Of a stretch of 15,478 nt of DNA, positions 8,146 to 13,194 are shown one piece after another. A model generated the notes under the pieces. That model saw only the letters and a list, made by a program, of their open reading frames with translations, made no database searches and was not told the origin of the DNA. Within the stretch, counting starts at the first letter, position 1. Each line of letters opens with the position of its first letter. The translations under genes were made by a program, and so were the position numbers. This DNA is from Candidatus Omnitrophota bacterium (GTDB lineage Bacteria; Omnitrophota; Koll11; Zapsychrales; Fredricksoniimonadaceae). Location: contig JADFXE010000024.1 in the NCBI GenBank assembly GCA_015233705.1, positions 1 through 15,478 of the forward strand. The letters run 5' to 3'.

Positions 8146-8925
8146 TTAACGATTTTGTGGGGGGCTGACAAGAGTTAAGTAAGCAGATTTGATCTTGTTC
8201 ACCGGAATGGCCAGACAGGCCCGGTTGGCGGATTCGATCTTGGCGCTGAGAAGCCCCACAAGCTGTCCGTCCTTGTCCAGGACCGGTCCGCCGCTGTCCC
8301 CGGAATAGTGGTTGATGTTCAGTTCGATGACCTCCAGCGACTGCCCGCCGTTGACCGGGCGCAATCCTTCGCCAATGACCTTGCCGCCGGAGATGGTCTC
8401 TTTCAGGAGAGGCGAGTTGCCGACGGTCACAATATCATCGCCGAGTGAAATGGCGCTGGAGTCGGCCATGTCAATGGCGTCCAGCGCCTGGGCAGGGCGG
8501 ATCCTCAGCAGTGAGAAATCGTAACTGGGTGAAATATACGCCACGGCCGCCGGATAGCGGGTGCCGTCCTTGAGCGTAACGATGATCTGGTTGGAGCCGT
8601 AGATGACATGCGTGTTGGTGACAATGATCCCGCTGGGGTCAATGATGATGCCGGCGCCGGCATTGACAGCGTATTGGACGTGCTGCTGCTGGTTGACAAG
8701 GATCCGTCCGTCGGGCGTGATGGCGGCCGCTGTCCCGCCGGGGCTGGTCTGCAAAGTCAGCCCCTGGATGGCCACGATCGCGAATCTTTTCTGTTCGATG
8801 ATATCCAGGATCGTTGCGCTGGCCTGGCTTGGCGAGGGTATGGTCAGGGCCAGGATGAACAAAATGGCTGTGATCTCGACAGAAAAGAATAGGTAGCGAA
8901 GTTTATTCTTTTTGAGCAATGACAT
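8146..8925 (-). CDS. Trypsin-like (S1C/HtrA-type) periplasmic serine protease without PDZ domain
   Basis: Encodes 259 residues from ATG 8925. The basic N-terminus and hydrophobic stretch (residues ~11-30), ending SPSQASA, form a signal peptide or anchor, so the enzyme acts outside the cytoplasmic membrane. The catalytic triad is His106 (VTNTHVI), Asp136 (SYDFSLLRI) and Ser211 (GDSGGPV), with spacing like DegP/HtrA. A Gln-rich, low-complexity segment lies ahead of the protease fold. The protein ends soon after the second barrel, so there is no PDZ domain for substrate recognition. The upstream frame continues to an ATG at 9006, but those extra residues (Cys- and Pro-rich) lie ahead of the signal sequence and overlap the methyltransferase by over 100 nt. 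With ATG 8925 the overlap is 23 nt, suggesting translational coupling. It may act on envelope proteins handled by the neighbouring STT3 (inference). Confidence 0.88.
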   Translation of the reverse strand: MSLLKKNKLRYLFFSVEITAILFILALTIPSPSQASATILDIIEQKRFAIVAIQGLTLQTSPGGTAAAITPDGRILVNQQQHVQYAVNAGAGIIIDPSGIIVTNTHVIYGSNQIIVTLKDGTRYPAAVAYISPSYDFSLLRIRPAQALDAIDMADSSAISLGDDIVTVGNSPLLKETISGGKVIGEGLRPVNGGQSLEVIELNINHYSGDSGGPVLDKDGQLVGLLSAKIESANRACLAIPVNKIKSAYLTLVSPPQNR

Positions 8926-9556
8926 ACAACAGCATCCCGAAAAGGGCGGCCACCGGGCCTTCCGGTGACACACGAAAGGGCAGAGTGTTGACGCCGCCGG
9001 AGGCAATGATCTTCAGACCCTGGCGTTCGTGAAGACGGTTGAGGCCGCCTAGCGTGAACGGCCGTTCCTCGATCCCCGGCATGTAGAAAGGCCGGATCAA
9101 TTCCCAGGGTGACCAGCGATTGGGCACAAAGGTGACGATAAGGCCGGTGTCTTTGAGCGCTTTCTTAAGATTTTGCAGGATGGCGGACTGGTTTTCGTCC
9201 GTGAAATGTTCCAGAAGTCCGTCGGAGAATATGATGTCGGCCCTGGCGCCCAGTCGCTGGCCCAGGTCATCCTTGATAAGATCGATCTGGAGAAGTTCGG
9301 CGCGGCCATTGGTCGCTGTGCGGGCCATCTCGAGCGCGCTGGGCGCATAGTCGAGCGCGATCGTGTGCAGATCCTGGTTGCAAAAGAATCTGGAGAAGAA
9401 CCCGCTGCCGCAGCCGGCATCCAGCGCGGTCATGCCGGGCTTGGTATAGAGGGAAAGGAGCTTCAGCATCCGGCGTTTCGACCAGCTGATGGCGGTCGGG
9501 TTGCCGGTAGCCTGGTTCTTCCAGAACGAATTCCAGTCGCCTGATTGGGGCAGCAT
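8903..9556 (-). CDS. Class I SAM-dependent methyltransferase
   Basis: Encodes 217 residues. SAM-binding motif I is LDAGCGSGFFSRFF (Asp46 to about 55), followed by an acidic motif II region (IALDYAPSALEMAR) and a motif IV-like DIIFSDGLLEHF, the arrangement of the methyltransferase-11/25 families. The substrate cannot be read from sequence. It is first in a three-gene operon with a periplasmic protease and an STT3-type glycosyltransferase, so glycan or lipid-carrier modification is a reasonable guess and no more. The start ATG 9556 has an AAAGGAAT Shine-Dalgarno about 7 nt upstream. Its 3' end overlaps the protease start by 23 nt. Confidence 0.85.
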   Translation of the reverse strand: MLPQSGDWNSFWKNQATGNPTAISWSKRRMLKLLSLYTKPGMTALDAGCGSGFFSRFFCNQDLHTIALDYAPSALEMARTATNGRAELLQIDLIKDDLGQRLGARADIIFSDGLLEHFTDENQSAILQNLKKALKDTGLIVTFVPNRWSPWELIRPFYMPGIEERPFTLGGLNRLHERQGLKIIASGGVNTLPFRVSPEGPVAALFGMLLYVIAQKE

Positions 9557-9580
9557 GAGGTATTCCTTTCAATCAGCATC

Positions 9581-9609
9581 AGCCTAAGGGAGAGCGCGGA
9601 GCCCGTCAA
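9581..9609 (-). promoter_or_regulatory. Candidate sigma70-like promoter of the methyltransferase-protease-STT3 operon
   Basis: On the minus strand, TTGACG (9609-9604) is followed after 17 nt by TAGGCT (9586-9581). The -35 is near consensus and the -10 is weak. Predicted transcription would begin about 18 nt before ATG 9556. The mini-element at 9626 ends just upstream of the -35. Confidence 0.4.
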
Positions 9610-9620
9610 GGATATTCCTG

Positions 9621-9793
9621 TTAAACCCAAATTTTGCATTCCACATCTTCTCCGGTCGATAATCTGAAGAAGATGGAAATGCAAAATTTGCCTCCGGCCA
9701 CGCCGAAGGCGTGGGGTTAACCCCGACATTCGCAGTATGTTACGAATGTCGGTCCTCCGGGCGGATTTTGCCTAATGCAAAATCCGGGTTAAA
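9621..9793. mobile_element. MITE-like palindromic mini-element (163 bp) with 5-bp target duplication TTAAA
   Basis: The element spans 9626-9788. Its terminal inverted repeats are CCCAAATTTTGCATT (9626-9640) and AATGCAAAATCCGGG (9774-9788), 13 of 15 bp matching. The direct repeat TTAAA flanks it at 9621-9625 and 9789-9793. Each end also folds on itself. At the left, 9628-9651 pairs with 9668-9690 across a 16-nt loop. At the right, CGGATTTTGC (9762-9771) pairs with GCAAAATCCG (9777-9786). The interior has CACGCC/GGCGTG, the palindrome GGGGTTAACCCC (9713-9724) and CCGACATTCG/CGAATGTCGG (9723-9752). It encodes no protein, so it would need a transposase supplied in trans. It fills most of the divergent intergenic region between the methyltransferase operon and the helicase. 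Confidence 0.75.
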
Positions 9794-9798
9794 AAGCC

Positions 9799-9827
9799 TT
9801 GGTGAGGCAGGGTGCGGCGTGTAGAAT
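9799..9827 (+). promoter_or_regulatory. Candidate promoter for a leaderless pif1-like mRNA
   Basis: TAGAAT (9822-9827) matches the -10 consensus at 5 of 6 positions and lies 6 nt before ATG 9834, the distance at which transcription would begin at the start codon itself. A weak -35, TTGGTG, is 17 nt upstream at 9799-9804. No Shine-Dalgarno precedes the ATG. Confidence 0.4.
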
Positions 9828-9833
9828 GGCGCT

Positions 9834-11168
9834 ATGAATTTTGACAAGATCGAGAAGAACGCGCAGTTCCTGAGGGCTTACGAGCTGTTTGAGCATTCCC
9901 GCAAGAACATCTTTCTGACCGGTCGCGCCGGGACAGGAAAGTCCACGCTCCTGCAGTATTTTCGTTCCAGTACATCCAAGAATGTTGTGGTTCTGGCACC
10001 GACGGGTGTGGCGGCGGTCAATATCAAGGGTCAGACCATTCATTCCTTTTTCAATTTCCGTCCTGATACGACGCCGGCCGGGGTCGAGGACATCCGCCTG
10101 CGCCGGGCCCAGCGGGAGATCTACAAGAACCTGGACACGATCATCGTGGATGAGATCTCCATGGTCCGGGCCGACCTGTTCGACTGCATGGATGCATTTC
10201 TTCGCCTGCACGGTCCGCATAAGGACGAGCCTTTTGGCGGGGTGCAGATGATTCTGATCGGCGACCTTTATCAGCTTCCGCCGGTGGTGACCGGCGCGGA
10301 GAGGGAGATCTTTCAGGGTGTTTATCCGAGCCCGTATTTTTTTGATGCCAAGGCTTTTCCGGAATTGGGTGTCGAATATCTTGAACTTGAGACGATCTAC
10401 CGTCAGAAAGAAGACCAGTTCATCCGCCTGCTGAATGCGGTCCGTGATAATGATATCCGTCCTGAGGAGCTGGCGCTTTTGAACAAGCGTCTGGACCCGG
10501 CCTTTACGCCGCCGGCCGGAGAGTTCTTTGTCTATCTGACGACGACAAACTCGCTGGCGGATGAGATCAACAAGGTCAGGATCAGTTCCCTGAAGGGCAA
10601 ACTGCATCAATATCCGGGGGACGTGAGCGGCAAGTTCGAGGAGAAGAACCTTCCGACGCAGGAGATGCTGGAGGTCAAGATCGGCGCGCAGGTGATGCTT
10701 TTGAACAATGATCAACTCGGCCGCTGGGTTAATGGCACGATTGGGCAGGTGACGGATATTATTCACGCCGATAGCGGGGATGCCATTCGTGTCAGGCTGG
10801 CGGAAGGGCAGACGGTGGATGTGGCGCCGTTCACCTGGGAAATGTATCGCTTCTTTTACGACAAGGAGGCGGCCAAGGTTTCTTCTGAGGTGACGGGTGC
10901 TTTCACTCAGTACCCTTTGCGCCTGGCCTGGGCGGTGACCATTCACAAGTCGCAGGGAAAAACTTTCTCCAGGGTCATTATTGACGTCGGGCGCGGGACG
11001 TTTTCGCACGGGCAGATCTACGTGGCGCTTTCGCGCTGCACCAGTCTGGATGGCATTATCCTCAAGAAGCCGATTTTGAAGCACCATATTATGATGGATG
11101 TTCGCGTCAGGCATTTTCTGGAAAAGTTCAAAAAGATCGTCCACAAACAGCATCTTGTTCTAGAATAA
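9834..11168 (+). CDS. Pif1-type (RecD-like, SF1) DNA helicase
   Basis: Encodes 444 residues, a normal size for bacterial Pif1-like proteins. These 5'-3' helicases unwind structured DNA such as forks, R-loops and G-quadruplexes. Motif I (Walker A) is GRAGTGKS at 30-37. Motif Ia is APTGVAAVNIKGQTIHSFF. Walker B is Asp106-Glu107 in IIVDEISMV, and motif III is GDLYQLPPV from Gly143 with Gln147. The C-terminal motifs AVTIHKSQGKTF and YVALSRC (Tyr396, Arg401) complete the set, so the enzyme should be active. It follows a mini-element and a candidate leaderless promoter. The gene after it, 37 nt downstream, encodes a receiver protein with its own Shine-Dalgarno. Confidence 0.93.
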   Translation: MNFDKIEKNAQFLRAYELFEHSRKNIFLTGRAGTGKSTLLQYFRSSTSKNVVVLAPTGVAAVNIKGQTIHSFFNFRPDTTPAGVEDIRLRRAQREIYKNLDTIIVDEISMVRADLFDCMDAFLRLHGPHKDEPFGGVQMILIGDLYQLPPVVTGAEREIFQGVYPSPYFFDAKAFPELGVEYLELETIYRQKEDQFIRLLNAVRDNDIRPEELALLNKRLDPAFTPPAGEFFVYLTTTNSLADEINKVRISSLKGKLHQYPGDVSGKFEEKNLPTQEMLEVKIGAQVMLLNNDQLGRWVNGTIGQVTDIIHADSGDAIRVRLAEGQTVDVAPFTWEMYRFFYDKEAAKVSSEVTGAFTQYPLRLAWAVTIHKSQGKTFSRVIIDVGRGTFSHGQIYVALSRCTSLDGIILKKPILKHHIMMDVRVRHFLEKFKKIVHKQHLVLE

Positions 11169-11205
11169 AGAAAATAATTCAACATTTCTCTAAAGTGAGG
11201 CTGTT

Positions 11206-11982
11206 ATGACCAAACGTATTTTGATCGCTGATGATGAGCCAACAGTCGTTGCCCTGGCAAAGCAGAAACTTGAGGAGCACGGCTATCGGGTCGAGACGGC
11301 GAGAAACGGGCGGGAGGCCTGGGGCATTATCAAGTCCATTAAGATCGATCTGATCGTCCTGGATGTCATCATGCCGATTATGGACGGCGTCGATGTTTAT
11401 AAGGAACTTAAGAAAGATGCCAAGACCGCCGGTATCCCGATCATTATCATCACGGATAGCCGGATCTTTCGGGAGTCATTCCAGACACTGGGTATTGAGC
11501 ATTTCCTGCCCAAACCTTTGGATGGTGAGAAATTGGTCCACAAGGTGGATTATGTGTTCACCTGCGAGGAAGTGGAGCGCAAGAACAAACAGGTCCTCTT
11601 GTTGGGATCGAATGAAGAGAACAATCAGGATATGGTCAGGGCCCTGCAGGAGCACGCGCTGGTCGTTGGTAAGACCACAGATCCCATTGAATTCTTTTCC
11701 AATTGTCTTATTTTAAATCCCCGAGTGGTTCTTATTGATGCCATGATTGCAGGTGACATCGCGGCTCCTGAGATGATCCGGGCGCTGCGGTGTTTTTCGC
11801 GTCTGAGCGAGACAAAGATTCTGGTTTTTACCCAGTTTTCTCCAGAAGATATTGGCAGCATGGATGGGATCGAGCAGCTCAGGGCGGCCAAGAACCGCTG
11901 TCAAGAGGCGGGCGCTGACAAGTATATCGGCCGTTTTCTCCCGGCGACGATTTGGGACATGGTCAGCGAGTTCGTTGCCTGA
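11206..11982 (+). CDS. Tandem receiver protein (REC plus degenerate REC)
   Basis: Encodes 258 residues. REC1 (about 1-120) is complete, with Asp9-Asp10, acceptor Asp53 (VLDVIMPIMDG), Thr83 and Lys103 (LPKPLD). The second half (about 128-258) has the same alternating pattern: QVLLLGS in strand 1, VVLIDAM with Asp178 at the acceptor place, ILVFTQFS, and GADKYIGRFLP near the end. It lacks the acidic pair after strand 1 (Gly134-Ser135-Asn136) and the Lys-Pro motif, so it is probably a pseudo-receiver. There is no DNA-binding output. GTGAGG lies 5 nt before ATG 11206. The next gene, a broken CoA-binding gene, starts 10 nt after the stop, so they were co-transcribed. Confidence 0.88.
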   Translation: MTKRILIADDEPTVVALAKQKLEEHGYRVETARNGREAWGIIKSIKIDLIVLDVIMPIMDGVDVYKELKKDAKTAGIPIIIITDSRIFRESFQTLGIEHFLPKPLDGEKLVHKVDYVFTCEEVERKNKQVLLLGSNEENNQDMVRALQEHALVVGKTTDPIEFFSNCLILNPRVVLIDAMIAGDIAAPEMIRALRCFSRLSETKILVFTQFSPEDIGSMDGIEQLRAAKNRCQEAGADKYIGRFLPATIWDMVSEFVA

Positions 11983-11992
11983 GAGGTTGTTT

Positions 11993-12519
11993 GTGAACGT
12001 TGCTATTCTTGGCGCTACCGACAAGACCGACCGCTACGCCTACCTGGTTTTTCGGTTTTTGCAGGATAAGGGTCATCAGGTTTTTCCAGTACACCCGAAA
12101 CTTCAGCAGATTGATGGCACCAAGGTCTTTGCTTCTGTACGCGATATTCCTGAAAGAATCCACACGCTGACGCTTTATCCCGCATTTCTCAATAGGAATT
12201 ATGGTATGCGGGATAACCCCGGCTTTTCTTGACGAGAACACTGTGGAAGCCGACGATTTTTCATCCGCACAATTTTGTGCAAGCGGTATCGTCGACAAAA
12301 TTGTGCTACTGAAAAATCTGGGTTTATATTGGCAAGGCACATTCGGACAAGATTATAGAAGATATCGTTGCGCTGAAGCCCGAGCGCATTATCTTTAATC
12401 CCGGTGCAGAGAACGATGTGTTGGAGGCTGCGGCTGGGAATGCCGGGATTGCGACTATCCAGGCTTGCACTCTGGCGCTGCTCAGGACAGGACAGTTCGC
12501 AGAAAAACTCCCAATATAA
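11993..12519 (+). pseudogene. CoA-binding domain protein (YccU/COG1832-like) disrupted by a mini-element
   Basis: The 5' part starts at GTG 11993 after GAGAGG (6 nt spacing). It reads VNVAILGATDKTDRYAYLVF, then FPVHPKL, FASVRDIP and HTLTLY, the Rossmann-type CoA-binding pattern. The frame is then lost and stops at TGA 12230-12232. The 3' part resumes in another frame at 12325 with YIGKAHSDKIIEDI, ALKPERIIFNPGAEN and ACTLALLRTGQF, ending at TAA 12517-12519. These are the expected remaining family motifs. Removing the 144-bp insert plus one TTTAT copy (149 bp) joins Tyr to Ile-Gly-Lys in one frame of 126 codons, the normal family length. The second half has no evident start or ribosome site, so the gene is probably inactive. 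The family's physiological role is poorly known. Confidence 0.9.
12174..12327. mobile_element. MITE-like mini-element (144 bp) inserted in the CoA-binding gene, target duplication TTTAT
   Basis: The element spans 12179-12322 between direct repeats TTTAT (12174-12178 and 12323-12327). Its imperfect terminal inverted repeats are CCCGCATTTCTCAATAG (12179-12195) and CTACTGAAAAATCTGGG (12306-12322), 13 of 17 bp matching. The left end folds as TTATCCCGCAT (12175-12185) with ATGCGGGATAA (12206-12216). The right end folds as 12255-12278 with 12295-12318 (GATTTTTCA and GCACAATTTTGT arms) around a 16-nt loop. It has no coding capacity. The layout matches the element at 9626-9788 in opposite orientation. 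The insertion point and duplication are confirmed by exact restoration of the host gene's frame. Confidence 0.85.
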
Positions 12520-12523
12520 ATTC

Positions 12524-12552
12524 TTTACATCCAAAATATCTTCTGGTATATT
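12524..12552 (+). promoter_or_regulatory. Sigma70-like promoter of tRNA-Lys
   Basis: TTTACA (12524-12529), 17-nt spacer, TATATT (12547-12552). Both boxes are 5 of 6 to consensus. It lies about 78 nt before the tRNA, leaving a 5' leader of roughly 70 nt to be trimmed. Confidence 0.6.
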
Positions 12553-12629
12553 ATCGCATTCTCCGAAGGCAGGTTGTCCTCGGAATATGTTCTTTTGTCG
12601 TCTCGTGTTTGGCGGGAACCCATTTACTT

Positions 12630-12702
12630 GGGCCATTAGCTCACCTGGTAGAGCAAGTGACTCTTAATCACTTGGTAGCAAGTTCGACTCTTGCATGGCC
12701 CA
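12630..12702 (+). tRNA. tRNA-Lys (anticodon CTT)
   Basis: A 73-nt cloverleaf. The acceptor stem GGGCCAT pairs with ATGGCCC and discriminator A12702 follows. The D arm is GCTC/GAGC. The anticodon stem AGTGA/TCACT encloses the loop CTCTTAA with anticodon CTT at 12663-12665. The T arm is GCAAG/CTTGC with loop TTCGACT. CCA is not encoded, so it must be added by the CCA-adding enzyme. Confidence 0.95.
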
Positions 12703-12713
12703 CTATTGTTTCC

Positions 12714-12761
12714 AAAAGCAAAAACGCATTTTCCGTACGGGAGTGCGTTTTTTGCTTTTTT
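12714..12761 (+). terminator. Terminator downstream of tRNA-Lys
   Basis: The stem AAAGCAAAAACGCA (12715-12728) pairs with TGCGTTTTTTGCTTT (12744-12758) with a one-base bulge. The 15-nt loop contains the palindrome CCGTACGG, and a T-run to 12761 follows. Confidence 0.8.
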
Positions 12762-12809
12762 AGAGAGACAATGGTGGGCCTTAACAAGGATTCTTGACAC
12801 TATGGCATT

Positions 12810-12859
12810 TTGACATTTTCAGGTTTTGCCTTGTTATCCTGCCGGAACTGGTTTATATT
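12810..12859 (+). promoter_or_regulatory. Candidate promoter region for the small exported protein and tex
   Basis: A perfect TTGACA (12810-12815) is followed after 16 nt by TGTTAT (12832-12837). An alternative is TTGTTA (12831-12836), 17 nt, TATATT (12854-12859). A second perfect TTGACA stands at 12794-12799. I cannot tell which pair is used. Confidence 0.45.
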
Positions 12860-12890
12860 AAATTCAAAACATAGACCATCGAGGTGGAAG

Positions 12891-13187
12891 ATGAAAAAAA
12901 TATCGTTACTGTTTGTGTTGTCTTTTGTGCTGACCGTTCCTGCCTTTGCACAGCTCTACAGTGACAAGCACGACGGCATGATCGAAGGTCTGGATACTGC
13001 GGTAATCAAGGCCGAGGAATTTTACGCTGATGTGCCGATCGCCGGCGCGGCCGATGATCTTACGCCCACAGATGAGCGCTACCAGCAAATGACCGCGCCT
13101 CTGGACGATGTGGCCCTCGAGCATTTCTACACGGCAGAGCAAAGCACGACCATTGTCATTTCCAATAACGAAAGATCACTGAAGTAG
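12891..13187 (+). CDS. Small exported protein of unknown function
   Basis: Encodes 98 residues that I do not recognise. Residues 1-20 (MKKISLLFVLSFVLTVPAFA) form a textbook Sec signal peptide with an AFA-Q cleavage site and no lipobox Cys. The mature ~78 residues are acidic and soluble with no Cys, rich in Asp/Glu/Ala and Thr (GMIEGLDTAVIKAEEFYADV, then a TAPLDD segment). The start ATG 12891 is preceded by GAGGTGGAAG, and the signal peptide begins exactly there; an open frame extends upstream to 12810 but has no such support. Tex starts 7 nt after its stop, so the two genes form a unit, though a functional link between an exported protein and an RNA-binding factor is not obvious. Confidence 0.8.
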   Translation: MKKISLLFVLSFVLTVPAFAQLYSDKHDGMIEGLDTAVIKAEEFYADVPIAGAADDLTPTDERYQQMTAPLDDVALEHFYTAEQSTTIVISNNERSLK

Positions 13188-13194
13188 TCCTCTG

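Noticed and set aside
8926..9006. Longer start of the serine protease at ATG 9006
   Set aside because: The extra residues are Cys- and Pro-rich with no signal-peptide logic and overlap the methyltransferase further. ATG 8925 puts the signal peptide at the N-terminus.
9620..9793. Integron attC site, because GTTAAAC at 9620-9626 fits GTTRRRY
   Set aside because: No complementary RYYYAAC partner box or cassette structure was found. The TTAAA direct repeats and CCC-initial inverted repeats fit a transposed element better.
9789..11153. Long open frame (454 codons) on the minus strand opposite the helicase gene
   Set aside because: It is antisense to a complete Pif1-type helicase with all motifs, and its translation is rich in His, Arg and Leu as expected of a shadow frame.
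12178..12328. Sequencing or assembly error as the cause of the broken CoA-binding gene
   Set aside because: The interruption is 149 bp with target duplication, inverted repeats and hairpins, not a one- or two-base indel.
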